This document shows positions 1 through 12,234 of a stretch of 64,000 bases of DNA, one piece after another. The translations under genes and the position numbers were made by a program. Location of the stretch: positions 79,479,995 to 79,543,994 of the forward strand of contig OW121743.1 in NCBI GenBank assembly GCA_933228675.1, given 5' to 3'. Source of the stretch: Stomorhina lunata (lineage: Eukaryota > Arthropoda > Insecta > Diptera > Rhiniidae). The notes beneath the pieces are model-generated. The model was not told the origin of the DNA. It saw nothing but the letters and a program-made list of their open reading frames with translations, and did not search any database. Position 1 is the stretch's first letter. The number at the start of each line of letters is the position of its first letter.

Positions 1-600
1 AAAAAAAAGAAATTTTTGAAAAATTTCTATAAAACTAAGAAATTTTTGAAATATTTCCTATAAAAATAAGAAATCTTTGAAAAATTTCCTATCAAAATAA
101 GAAATTTTTGAAAAATTTCCTATAAAAATAAGAAATTTTTGAAAAATTTCCTATAAAAATAAGAAATTTTTGAAAAATTTCCTATAAAAATAAGAAATTT
201 TTGAAAAATTTCCTATAAAAATAAGAAATTTTTGAAAAATTTCCTATAAAAATAAGAAATTTTTGAAAAATTTCCTATAAAAATAAGAAATTTTTAAAAA
301 ATTTCCTATAAAAATAAGAAATTTTTGAAAAATTTCCTATAAAAATAAGAAATTTTTGAAAAATTTCCTATAAAAATAAGAAATTTTTGAAAAATTTCCT
401 ATAAAAATAAGAAATTTTTGAAAAATTTCCTATAAAAATAAGAAATTATAAAAAATTCCCCATCAAAATAAGAAATTCAAAAAAAAAATTCCTATAAAAA
501 TAGGAAATTTTTGAAAAATTTCCTATACAATTTTTAAAAAATTTCCTATAAAAATTTCCTATGAAAAATTTTCTATAGAAATAAGAAATTTTTGAAATAA
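1..600 (+). repeat. P31 tandem array, copy 1 (truncated by window start)
   Basis: About 19 units of a 31-bp repeat with core AAATTTTTGAAAAATTT followed by CCTATAAAAATAAG. The spacing of the AGAAATTTTT element is 31 bp (131 to 162). Most central units (about 120-440) are nearly identical. Units after about 440 carry indels and substitutions, so the right edge is decaying. The core is a palindrome apart from its central G; orientation is defined here by that G. Confidence 0.95.
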
Positions 601-1240
601 TAATTTTAGAAAAATGATTTACAATTGCAAAACTTAAAACTCTATATTAACAGCTTAGACTAAGAATTCATTTTTGTTAATTTTTTTAAATATTTTACTT
701 TCAAAAATGACAACTCATTTTTAAGTTCAATACAAAAAAATTGTTATACAAAATAACAACCATGTAGAAATTCCGCATAAATACTCGCTAACTAATTTAT
801 CTACTAACATTCATATTTTCATGGTATTTTATATATTCCAGATCCTTGTAATAATCCCTTACATCCGTTGAGGGAAAGTAAATATAAAAAAAGATAACTA
901 TTAAATAAAACTATAATCTCTTGCTAAATTCTACCTGAATCCTTGTAAAATATGAAGCAATAAAAAATAATGTAATCCATGTTCTATAGAATGCACTTAT
1001 ACTTGCATGAATACAAAAAATGGATATTTATGAAGAAAAAGCTGATAAAGAACTTTAAATAAAAGCTTTGAAATGCATATTAGGAAGAATAATGTAATGT
1101 ATGGAAAATAAATCTACATCAGTATTCAAAAATATTTGGCAAGTTTATAGCAGTATTTTGCTATGAATACCCCACCCCTTCCTTTTGTGATTAATCCCCC
1201 CTCGAATATTCTAAAATAATTGAAAAAGTGTAAATTTTAT
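601..1240. other. AT-rich spacer, no gene seen
   Basis: Unique AT-rich sequence between two P31 arrays. No open frame with coding character, RNA gene or transposon end was recognised. A short C-rich patch lies near 1170-1205. Confidence 0.6.
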
Positions 1241-2606
1241 GTTGAAATAAGAAATTTTTGAAAATTTTTTCATAAAAAATAGAAAATTTTGGAAAAATTT
1301 CTTATAAAAATAAGAAATTTTTTAAAAATTACCTAAAAAATTCATATTTTTGAAAAATTTCCTATAAAAATAAGACATTTTTGAAAAATTTCTTATAAAA
1401 ATAAGAAATTTTTGAAAAATTTCCTATTAATATAAGAAATTTTTGAAAAATTTCCTATAAAAATAAGAAATTTTTGAAAAATTTCCTATAAAAATAAGAA
1501 AATTTTGAAAAATTTCCTATAAAAATAAGAAATTTTTGAAAAATTTCCTATAAAAATAAGAAATTTTTGAAAAATTTCCTATAAAAATAAGAAATTTTTG
1601 AAAAATTTCCTATAAAAATTATAAATTTTTGAAAAATTTCCTATAAAAATTAGAAATTTTTGAAAAATTTCCTATAAAAATAAGAAATTTTTGAAAAATT
1701 TTCCATAAAAATAAGAAATTTTTGAAAAAATTCCTATAAAAATAAGAAATTTTTGAAAAATTTCCTATAAAATTAAGAAATTGTTGAAAAATTCCTATTA
1801 AAATAAGAAATTTTTTATAAATTTCCCATAAAAATAAGAAATTTTTTAAACTTTTCCTACAAAAATAAGAAATTTTTGAAAAATTTCCTACAAAAATAAG
1901 AAATTTTTGAAAAATTTCCTATAAAAATAAGAAATTTTTGAAAAATTTCCTATAAAAATAAGAAATTTTTGAAAAATTTCCTATAAAAATAAGAAATTTT
2001 TGAAAAATTTCCTATAAAAATAAGAAATTTTTGAAAAATTCCTATTAAAATAAGAAATTTTTGAAAAAATTCTCATAAAAATAAGAAATTTTTTAAACTT
2101 TTCCTACAAAAATAAGAAATTTTTGAAAAATTTCCCATAAAAATAAGAAATTTTTGAAAAAATTCCTATAAAAATAAGAAATTTTTGAAAAATTTCGTAT
2201 AAAAATAAGAAATTTTTGAATAATTTCCTATAAAAATAATAAATTTTTGAAAAATTTCCTATAAAAATAAGAAATTTTTGAAAAATTTTGTATAAAAATA
2301 AGAAATTTTTGAATAATTTCCTACAAAAATAATAAATTTTTGATAAATTTCCTATAAAAATAAGAAATTTTTGAATAATTTCCTATAAAAATAATACATT
2401 TTTGAAAAATTTCCTATAAATATAAGAAATTTTTGAAAAATTTCCTATAAAAATGAGAAATTTTTGAAGAATTTCCTATAAAAATAAGAAATTTTTTTAA
2501 AAATTTCCTATATAAATAAGAAATTATTTAAGATTTTCTGTAAAAAAATTAAATTTTGAAAAATTTCCTATGAGAATAAGAAATTTTTGAAAATTTTCCT
2601 AAAAAT
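1241..2606 (+). repeat. P31 tandem array, copy 2
   Basis: About 44 units of the 31-bp P31 repeat in the same orientation as copy 1. The AAG form (ATAAGAAATTTTTG) dominates. Edges are degenerate and several internal units carry single-base deletions, for example near 1790 and 2040. Confidence 0.95.
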
Positions 2607-3584
2607 TATACACTGAAACAAAACTCAAAGAGGGAATTTTTAACAATAAGTGAAATACAAATTTAAAAAATTAATACGTACTTAAACAAATTAAAAAGAA
2701 CTTGACTTCTAACATTTTTAACTTTATTAAAAACAAGACAAATTTTGAAATTTCCAGCTAAAATAAAATTTACGAACTTTTTTTTCCCAGGCTAAAATTT
2801 TCCCTGTAAATCAATCAAAAGTATATGAATTATATATAAGAACTTCAGGAGGAAAGAAATTTTGAAGCATGAATTTGTCGTTTGAAGTATTTTATACCAA
2901 AGTTTGTTTTTTACTTTTTGACAATTTACATTTCGCCTGTTCTCTCTTACCTGTTCAGAAGAATGGTTTTACTTTTAGTGCAAATTTCATTCCATTTGTC
3001 AAATACGAACGACTGAAATCCAACATCTCATATCGTTTTTCTGTTTGACGCTTGATAAATTAGTACAAATTTCTTAATTCTTTATATCTTTTTATTTTGT
3101 TTTCTTTTTTTGTGAAATTAAACTGTCAACAGCATAAAATTATTACTTTGAATAAATGTTCGTTGCAAGTACGAGTTTTGTACCAGAACCAAAGAAAATG
3201 GAAATGAAAACTAATTATCCGGAGTGTAAGGCGAAGGTGTTCTTTTGAATTAACTACAACTGAAAGTTGAAATGCAAACATCCGTTACGAGTGTATTTTT
3301 CTGACATCATAAACCTTTTGTTTAATTAAAACTATAAGGAGGTGTATTTGACCGGATTTCTTTTTTTTTTAGAGATATTTTTATAATCTATGTAAATGAA
3401 CACAATTTGCAATGTTGAAATAGGTCAGAAGAAAGGGACTGAAGAAATACTAAATATGAAAATAGAACTATTAGAAATTAAGCAAAGAAACCGAGACAAA
3501 AATTGATCTGGAGAAGTTTATAAATACGCTAGCTCACAGATTTAATTTCTTGTTATTGATCAATGCAAAAGTTCTTATTTTGAA
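2607..3584. other. AT-rich spacer, no gene seen
   Basis: Unique sequence between a + array and the oppositely oriented array that follows. Only short random open frames are present and nothing was recognised on either strand. Confidence 0.6.
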
Positions 3585-5150
3585 AAAAGATTTCCAAAAT
3601 TTTCTTATTTGTATAAGAAATTTTTCAAAAATTTATTAGTTTTACAAGAAATTTTTCCAAAAATTTCTTAGTTTTACAAGAAATTTACTTACTTTTGTAA
3701 GAAATTTTAAAAAATTTCTTATTTTTATAAGAAATTTTTCAAAACTTTCTTTTATTTTTATAGGAAATTTTTCAAAAATTTCTTAATTTTATAGGAAATT
3801 TTTCAAAAATTTCTTATTTTTATAGGAAATTTTTCAAAAATTTCTTATTTTTATAGGAAATTTTTCAAAAATTTCTTATTTTTATAGGAAATTTTTCAAA
3901 AATTTCTTTTTTTTATAGGAAATTTTTAAAAAATTTCTTATTTTTATAGGAAATTTTTCAAAAAATTCTTATTTTTATAAAAATAAGAAAAATTTCTTAT
4001 TTTTATAGGAAATTTTTCAAAAATTTCTTATTTTTATAGGAAATTTTTCAAAAATTTCTTATTTTTATAGGAAATTTTTCAAAAATTTCTTATTTTTATA
4101 GGAAATTTTTCAAAAATTTCTTATTTTTATAGGAAATTTTTCAAAAATTTCTTATTTTTATAGGAAATTTTTCAAAAATTTCTTATTTTTATAGGAAATT
4201 TTTCAAAAATGTCTTATTTTTATAGGAAATTTTTCAAAAATGTCTTATTTTCTATCAGATATTTTTCAAAAATTTCTTATTTTTATAGGATATTTTTCAA
4301 AAATTTCCTATTTTTAAGGAAATTTTTCAAAAATTTCCTATTTTTATAGGAAATTTTTCAAAAATTTCTTATTTTTATAGGAAATTTTTCAAAAATTTCG
4401 TATTTTTATAGGAAATTTTTTAATTTTTTTTTTTATTTTTGTAGGAAATTTTTTAAAAATTTATTTTTTTTGTAGAAAACTTTTCAAAAATTTCTTATTT
4501 TTATAGGAAATTTTTTAAAAATTTCTTATTTTTTTAAGAAATTTTTCAAAAATTTCTTATTTTTATAGGAAATTTTTCAAAGATTTAGGAAATTTTTTAA
4601 TAGGAAATTTTTTAAAAATTTCTTATTTTTATAGGAAATTTTTCAAAAATTTCTTATTTTTATAGGAAAATTTTCAAAAATTTCTTATTTTTATAGGAAA
4701 TTTTCAAAAAATTTCTTATTTTTATAGAAAATTTATCAAAAATTTCTTATTTTTATAGGAAATTTTTCAAAAATTTCTTATTTTTTAAGAATTTTTTCAA
4801 AAATTTCTGATTGTTATAAAAAATTTTTAAAAAATGTCTTATTTTTATAGGAAATTTTTCAAAGATTTCGTATTTTTATAGGAAATTTTTTAAAAATTTC
4901 TTATTTTTATAGGAAATTTTTTAAAAATTCCTTATTTTTATAAGACATTTTTAAAAAATTTTATATTTTTATAGGAAATTTTTCAAAAATTACTTATTTT
5001 TTTTAAGAAATTTTTCAAAAATTTCTTAATTTTATAAGAAGTGTTAATAAAAATTTTATAGGAAAATTTATAAAAATTTCCTTTTATAGCAAATTTTTCA
5101 AATTTTTCAAAAATTTCTTATATTTTTTATTTTTGTAGGAAGTTTTTTTA
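3585..5150 (-). repeat. P31 tandem array, copy 3 (inverted)
   Basis: About 50 units of P31 read on the minus strand: the core is AAATTTTTCAAAAATTT with a central C, and TATAGG precedes it. It faces copy 2 across a ~980-bp spacer, so the two arrays form a long inverted repeat. Units near 4420-4620 and after 4790 are strongly degenerate. Confidence 0.95.
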
Positions 5151-5641
5151 TGTAGAATGTTGTGAGTTTAAATCCGGGCTTAGGTCCATAATAAATTATT
5201 TTTTTTAAGTTTTTATGATTTTTAAATTAGATTAGTAATTTGTAAGAATCCTAAAAAGATTACTTGACACTTAGCAGTGTGGAATGTTACATTTTCTGTC
5301 CCGTTTAAAAATGTAACCTTATGTTGCTTTTTTCACATTTGTAGTGTTACAGTATTAGTGTGTAGTAGTCATCAATTGATAACTGAAGGTCTACAGACAG
5401 ATGTTATTTTGTCTGCAGTGTCTTTCAATGGACGAGCAGTTGCTTGTATATTCCTAGTTACTTGCTACCCGGTAAAAGTCCCCCCTGATTTATACTTTTG
5501 GTCATTAAATTTTTAGGCGATAGTTCGTTTTAATTTCTGCAATTTGTCAATTAATTAAAAATCTTCAAAGTTCAAAATTTAAAAATGTTGAACGAAAAAA
5601 AATCATATCATTTAAAAAAATTTAGAAATTTTTCAATAATA
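5151..5641. other. Spacer left of the mariner relic
   Basis: Somewhat less AT-rich than its surroundings. It contains a 79-codon open frame (5277-5516) without recognisable similarity, probably a chance frame. The sequence near 5168 (GAGTTTAAATCCGGG) vaguely resembles a tRNA B box, but no tRNA or SINE structure could be assembled around it. Confidence 0.5.
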
Positions 5642-5670
5642 ATGGGTGTTTTTTTTAGAGGTATAGAACT
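5642..5670 (+). repeat. Left terminal inverted repeat of mariner relic
   Basis: Matches the reverse complement of 6541-6569 over about 27 bases, with a small length difference in the T run. Confidence 0.85.
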
Positions 5671-5747
5671 TCGAATTGAAATAAAACACAAGAAAATCGT
5701 TTTAATGTCCATCAATTTGGCTTTATTGGAAGGATAATTTTATGCCA

Positions 5748-6457
5748 TTAATGTTTAAATATGATTTCGGGCATGTGGCCGCCGCGGCTGGCTCGAATAA
5801 AGCCAATTCTACAGGTCCAATTTTCAACAACTTTTTCGAGCATATGGGGCCGTATGTTGGCAATAACGCCACGAATGTTGGCTTCCAAGTCCCCTAACGT
5901 TTCTGGTTTGTTGGCGTAGAAGAGCGACTTTACATATCCCCAAAGAAAATAATCCAGTGGTGTCAAATCGCACGATCTTGGTGGCCAATTGACCAATTTG
6001 CGATCAAAATCAGCTTGATCTCGTTGCTGATTTTCATCTCATTTTCGGCCCATACACCAAAATCACGACGCATTGCATGGTCTCGCGGCTTCAATACTTG
6101 CACAAGCTGGATCTTGTAAGGTCGCAAGCCAAGATCTTTGCGCAAAATGGATGGACAAAGCTCCAATTGCTGTGCACGGTGGCGAATCGATTCATTCGGG
6201 TCCTCTTCAACACTTTTCTCTACAGCGGCAATTGTTTCTTCGGTGCGCACTGTTCGACGTCGCTGCGGATGTGTATTATCACAAAGAGTAAACGTAGTGC
6301 GAAAACGATCCATGGTTAACCGAATTAATAGCTCTGATGGACGATTATTTCGACCATAAAATGGACGGAGCTTGCGGTAAACTTCGCGAACTGAACCATT
6401 ATTTTCGAAATAAATTTGCACGATTTGCAAGCGTTGTTCTTTTGTCAACCTGTTCAT
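5748..6457 (-). pseudogene. Broken mariner-like transposase (N- and C-terminal parts)
   Basis: The N-terminal part starts at the ATG at 6457-6455 (MNRLTKEQRLQIVQ). A second ATG six codons upstream is less likely, because the family normally begins close to the LTKEQR helix. It contains two helix-turn-helix regions (about residues 1-60 and 75-125) and the family motif LRPYKIQLVQVLKPRDH followed by FGVWA. The C-terminal part, in another frame, has NWPPRSCDLTPLDYFLWG, the segment that carries the third catalytic Asp. The central segment with the first two catalytic acidic residues is missing: the join near 6010-6030 removes roughly 100 residues and shifts the frame. The ATG-like start of the C-terminal part is a TTG and not a true start. 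The protein cannot be active. It resembles insect mariner-like transposases with an N-terminal DUF4817-type domain; the exact subfamily is not assigned. Confidence 0.85.
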
Positions 6458-6540
6458 GATGAAATGGCAAACCAAACTAAATATTAATCACTTGACAGCT
6501 GACAAAATGGCCGCCAGTTAAAAAAGTGATGCCAACTTAA

Positions 6541-6569
6541 AGTTCTATACCTCAATAAAAAACACCCGA
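6541..6569 (-). repeat. Right terminal inverted repeat of mariner relic
   Basis: Reads AAGTTCTATACCTCAAT then AAAAAACACCC on the + strand, the complement of the left end. Confidence 0.85.
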
Positions 6570-7680
6570 TATAAGCTATACTTCCTTTAAAAAGTAATAC
6601 TCAAACTTAAAATTCAATGAAATTCAAGTGTTCAAAGTTTTTAAAGGAAAATTAAAGTTTTTGTGAATTTCTGGTTCATTTTGAAATAAAATATCATGAT
6701 TCTTTTTTTGAGGAAAATATAAATTTTTATTAAAATCTTTAAAATAATATTTCACATTTTTCAATTAAAATGTTTATGCCCCTTAAATTAATATTTAAAA
6801 AATTACTTATTTATTGGAAAATATAACAAAACGTGCTTTATATTAAACTGCTCAAAGGTCAAATGAGTAAATTGTTCAATGTCTCCCCTTGAAATATTAT
6901 TTTCCTTTGATCCATGGAGTTCAGTTATCCATAAAACATTAAATGAAATACTTAACTTTGAAATATATAATGAAATGGTAGTAGAAAACGAATTAGATTT
7001 GCACTACTATTTAAGTCAATAAAATTCCTAATTTAAGGAGATGTTCGCAATAAACATTTGGTTCAAAAAAGTTAAATCTTCTAACCATAAAATAGACAAT
7101 ATATCAATTTAAAATCAATTCTGGTTAAAACTACAAAGACACAAATCACAGACAACCCTCATAAAATTCTGAGATTTTTGTTGTATATTTTAACAGTTTT
7201 TCACCCAAAAGTGCCAACCAACTGCCAGATATGGGCAACTTTAAAATTTTTCAGTTTTCCTTTTTCATAGTAAATTTAACAATGAACATTTCCATTACAA
7301 TAAATTTTATCTAAAACGAAGATTTTTACCGGAGGCCGTATGAGTACGATGAAATATTTAACAATATTAGGGTCAAATACAAACGGAAGTTATCATAGAT
7401 AACTTTGTTTGTATGTATGTAGAAGCATGTGTGTATGTAAGTATTACATTGTATGTTTTTGATAACATAGAATATTTATGTATGTACTGAAGAAATTGGT
7501 GGTATTAAATTTAATGACTTCTTGGAATTTATATTTCATAAAATGGACTTAAGTAGTCTTACAACATGTTTCCTTCGATTCTGCACCGAGGGGATAAAAT
7601 ATGAAGAAATACAGAAAATTGGCAAACAAGGAAAATTTAAAATTTACTGAACAATTTAATTCGAGTAATTTTATTTAAAA
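6570..7680. other. AT-rich spacer with a TGTA-rich patch
   Basis: No gene or RNA recognised. A TGTATG-rich stretch (about 7405-7485) is a weak degenerate microsatellite. Confidence 0.6.
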
Positions 7681-8906
7681 TTTAAAAATAAGAAATTTTT
7701 TAAAAATTTCCTATAAAAATAGAAAATGTTTGAAAAATATCTATAAACATAAGAAATTTTTAACAAATTTCTTATAAAAATTTTAAATTAAAAAAAAAAA
7801 AATTTTTGAAAAATTTCCTATAGAAATAGGAAATTTTTGAAAAATTTCCTATAAAAATAGGAAATTTTTGAAAAATTTCCTATAAAAATAGGAAATTTTT
7901 GAAAAATATCCTATAAAAATAGGAAATTTTTGAAAAATTTCCTATAAAAATAGGAAATTTTTGAAAAATATCCTATAAAAATAGGAAATTTTTCAAAAAT
8001 TTTAGTGATCCTATAAAAATAGGAAATTTTTGAAAAATATCTTATAAAAATAGGAAATTTTTGAAAAATTTCCTATAAAAATAGGAAATTTTTGAAAAAT
8101 ATCCTATAAAAATAGGAAATTTTTCAAAAATTTTAGTGATCCTATAAAAATAGGAAATTTTTGAAAAATATCTTATAAAAATAGGAAATTTTTGAAAAAT
8201 TTCCTATAAAAATAGGAAATTTTTGAAAAATTTCCTATAAAAATAGGAAATTTTTGAAAAATTTCCTATAAAAATAGGAAATTTTTGAAAAATTTCCTAT
8301 AAAAATAGGAAATTTTTGAAAAATATCCTATAAAAATAGGAAATTTTTCAAAAATTTTAGTGATCCTATAAAAATAGGAAATTTTTGAAAAATATCTTAT
8401 AAAAATAGGAAATTTTTGAAAAATTTCCTATAAAAATAGGAAATTTTTGAAAAATTTCCTATAAAAATAGGAGATTTTATAAAAATTTCCTATAAAAATA
8501 GGAAATTTTTGAAAAATTTCCTATAAAAATAGGAAATTTTTGAAAAATTTCCTATAAAAATAGGAAATTTTTGAAAAATTTCCTATAAAAATAGGAAATT
8601 TTTGAAAAATTTCCTATAAAAATAGGAAATTTTTGAAAAATTTCCTATAAAAATAGGAAATTTTTGAAAAATTTCCTATTAAAATAGGAAATTTTTGAAA
8701 AATTTCCTATAAAAATAGGAAATTTTTGAAAAATTTCCTATAAAAATAGGAAATTTTTGAAAAATTTCCTATAAAAATAGGAAATTTTTGAAAAATATCC
8801 TATAAAAATAGGAAATTTTTCAAAAATTTTAGTGATCCTATAAAAATAGGAAATTTTTGAAAAAAAAATATTCAAAAATTTCCTATAAAAATAGGATTTT
8901 TTTAGG
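7681..8906 (+). repeat. P31 tandem array, copy 4 (AGG subfamily with 38-bp variants)
   Basis: About 39 units. From about 7820 nearly all are the AGG form, in which 27 of the 31 bases form one palindrome around the central G. Four units are 38-bp variants: the centre is changed to C and TTTTAGTGAT replaces the normal right half (starting near 8000, 8131, 8355 and 8827). Confidence 0.95.
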
Positions 8907-10103
8907 TTTTTTTAAGTTATAAGAAAAATTGTGAATAACTTAACTTTAACTTTGAAATTTGTTTCTTTTCTTAAGCTTTCCTTATATAAATTACATTTCC
9001 TCTGTAACTCAAAATGTGACTATCCTTCCATAATCTTCACATTACTAAATCATTTGGGAACAAAAGCAATTTTGAAACTAAAAAACATTTATTTGCAGGC
9101 AAAAGAACAAAATTTTTTTCTGAAAAAATTTTTATATCTAAAATTCTAATATACGTATTCCCTTAAGGATACCCATATTTCTGTATTTAGTATACAAATT
9201 TTTTACAAAACTATTTTGCATCCTATATCCAAATAATAAAACCATAACATTTTAATCCCAATTGTTGTGGTTCTTATGAAATAAGAAATAAAGGATATTT
9301 ATGTCTGGCCATTTCGTGTGTTTTAGATATTAGTTTTGCTTTCGAGTGTTAATAAAAAAAAATTAAATATACAAAAGTTTAAAAAAAGTCTGACCTTTCC
9401 TTCTTTTGAATGTATTTAGTATGATTTTTAAATATGACATTAAATAAAACGGATAAAGGATATTGTCTGAATTTTCCTTTTTTGACTTAGATTTAACATT
9501 TCAAATAAAGTTATAAAAAATTTGGAATTGTATTTCGTTTTTTTCAAAATTTATATTTTAAATTTATAAAGCAGAGAAGGAAGACAAAAAATCTTTTTTC
9601 GTGATTAACATAATTTCCCTATAAGTAGCACAGGATGCTTTTTTGGTGTATGTGTAATTGTATACATTTATGAGAGTAGATACAATTTATGACCCAAAAA
9701 CGGAAATGCCAAAAAATTGTTTGTATGTAAATACGAAAATAAAAAATTATCTACTCACGGGCAAGCTTTTGGTTGTTTCAGACAAAAAACGACTCAAAGG
9801 GGAAAAAATAAAATGAATCTAAGAAATTACCATACATATGAGTTGAGTAATAACAGGCTTAAAAAAGGATTATTTTACATACGTGCTTTTTTATTTATTT
9901 TTTTTTTTTTTTTGGTATAATTTCTTTATATAAATATCACATAGGGAATTTGTTAAAGAAACTTTACGTTTTTTGTTACAAAAAGATTTAAGGCACAGGA
10001 AAAATTAATAAAAATATTTTACCAAAATAAGTTTAAAATTTTCTTAAAAAAATATGAATTTTTTTCTTAAAAAAGAAGTTTTATTCCTAATATCTTTTTT
10101 AAA
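8907..10103. other. AT-rich spacer, no gene seen
   Basis: Open frames at 8931-9149 and 9717-9920 have no recognisable similarity and are dominated by Lys, Phe and Leu codons expected from the base composition. A long T run lies at 9898-9913. Confidence 0.6.
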
Positions 10104-12234
10104 TTTCCAATAAAAATAAGAAATTTTTTAAAATTTTGTAAAAACTTCCCACAAAAATAAAAAATTTTTGAAAAATTTCCTACAAAAATAAGAAATTTTT
10201 GAAAAATTTCCTACAAAAATAAGAAATTTTTAAAAAATTTCCTATAAAAATAAGAAATTTTTGAAAAATTTCCTATAAAAATAAGAAAATTTTGAAAAAT
10301 TTCCTATAAAAATAAGACATTTTTGAAAAATTTCCTATAAATATAAGAAATTTTTTAAAAATTTCCTATAAAAATAAGAAATTTTTGAAAAATTATAATT
10401 TTCGAAGTTAAAAATTTTTGAAAAATTTCTTAAAAAAATAAGAGATTTTTTAAAATTTTCTATAAAAATAAGAAATTTTTGAAAAAGCCAAGAAATTAAA
10501 AAAAAAATAAAAAAATTTTGAAAAATTTCCAATAAAAATAAGAAATTTTTGAAAAAATTTTATAGGATTTAAGAAGATTTTTGAAAAATTTCCTATAAAA
10601 ATAGGAAATTTTTGAAAAATTGTCTATAAAATATAAAAAAAATTTTAAAAATTTCCTATTGTTATAGGAAGAAATTTCCTACAAAAACAAATTTTCTAAG
10701 AAAATAAGTAATTTTTGAAAAACTTCCCATTAAAATAAGAAATTTTTGAAAAACTTCCTATGAAAATAAGAAATTTTTGAAAAACTTCCTATGAAAATAA
10801 GAAATTTTTGAAAAATTTCCTATAAAAATAAGAAATTTTTGAAAAATTTCCTATGAAAATTAGAAATTTTTGAAAATTTTAATATAAAAACAAGAAATGT
10901 TTGAAAAGTTTTCTAAAAAAATAAGAAATTTTTGAAAAACTTCCTATAAAAATAAGAAATTTTTGAAAAAATTTCTATGAAAATTATAAATTTTTGAAAA
11001 ATTTCCTATGAAAATAAGAAATTTTTGATAAATTTCCTATGAAAATAAGAAATTTTTGAAGAATTTCCTATAAAAATAAGAAATTTTTGAAAAATTTCCT
11101 ATAAAAATAAGAAATTTTTGAAAAATTTCCTATAAAAATAAGAAATTTTTGAAAAATTTCCTATAAAAATAAGAAAGTTTTGAAATATTTCCTATAAAAA
11201 TAAGAAATTTTTTAAAAATTTCCTATAAAAATAAGAAATTTTTTAAAATTTCCTATAAAAATAAGAAATTTTTGAAAAATTTCCCATAAAAATAAAAAAA
11301 TTTTGAAAAATTTCCTACAAAACTATGAAATTTTTGAAAAATTTCCTATAAAAATAAGAAATTTTTAAAAATTTTCCTATAAAAATAAGAAATTTTTGAA
11401 AAATTATAATTTTTTAAATTAAAAATTTTTGAAAAAATTCTTAAAAAAAATAAGAGATTTTTTAAAAATTTTCTATAATAATAAGAAATTTAAAAAAAAA
11501 AATTCTAAAAAAATAAGAAATTTTTGAAAAATTTCCAATAAAAATGAGAAATTTTTGAAAAAATCCTATAAAAAAAGATTTTTAAAAAATTTCCTATAAA
11601 AATAAGAAATTTTTGAAAAATTTTCTATAAAATATAAAAAAAAAAATTTAAAAATTTCCTATTTTTATAGGAAAAAATTTCCTATAAAAACAAATTTTCT
11701 AAGAAAATAAGTAATTTTTGAAAAACTTCCTATGAAAATAAGAAATTTTTGAAAAACTTCCTATGAAAATACGAAATTTTTGAAAATCTTCCTATTAAAA
11801 TAAGAAATTTTTGAAAAACTTCCTATTAAAATAAGAAATTTTTGAAAATTTTCCTAAAAAAATAAGAAATTTTTGAAAAATTTCCTAAAAAAATAAGAAA
11901 TTTTTGAAAAATTTCCTGTAAAAATAAGAAATTTTTGAAAAATTTCCTGTAAAAATAAGAAATTTTTGAAAAATTTCCTATAAAAATAAGACATTTTTGG
12001 AAATTTTTGAAAATTTTCCTATAAAAATAAGAAATTTTTGAAAAAATTCCTTAAAAATAAGAAATTTTTGAAAAATTTCCTTAAAAATAAGAAATTTTTT
12101 AAAAATTTAAAAATAATAAATTTTTGAAAAATTTCCTATAAAAATAATAAATTTTTTAAAAATGTCCTATAAAAATTTGAAATTTTTTAAACATTTCCTA
12201 TAAAAATAAGAAATTTTTTAAAAATTCCTATAAA
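10104..12234 (+). repeat. P31 tandem array, copy 5
   Basis: About 68 units, more diverged than other copies. The part around 10390-10690 is recognisably repeated near 11400-11700 (the same odd units with TTATAATTTT and with CCTATnnTTATAGGAA), which indicates an internal duplication of a ~1-kb block inside the array. Confidence 0.92.

Larger units (their letters stand above)
5642..6569 (-). mobile_element. Tc1/mariner-superfamily element, internally deleted
   Basis: The ends are terminal inverted repeats: the left end reads GGGTGTTTTTTTTAGAGG then TATAGAACTT, and the right end read in reverse is GGGTGTTTTTTATTGAGG then TATAGAACTT. Both are bordered by TA, the target used by this superfamily (left TA at 5640-5641, right TA at 6570-6571). 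The ~928-bp element is shorter than the ~1.3 kb usual for mariners. Its minus strand carries the two ends of a transposase but not the middle. It is a non-autonomous relic that could be mobilised only by a transposase supplied from elsewhere. Confidence 0.88.

Noticed and set aside
5160..5200. tRNA B-box-like sequence suggesting a SINE
   Set aside because: No A box at the proper distance, no cloverleaf and no poly(A) tail with target duplication.
5277..5516. 79-codon open frame
   Set aside because: No recognised motif; length is compatible with chance and there is no splice or promoter context.
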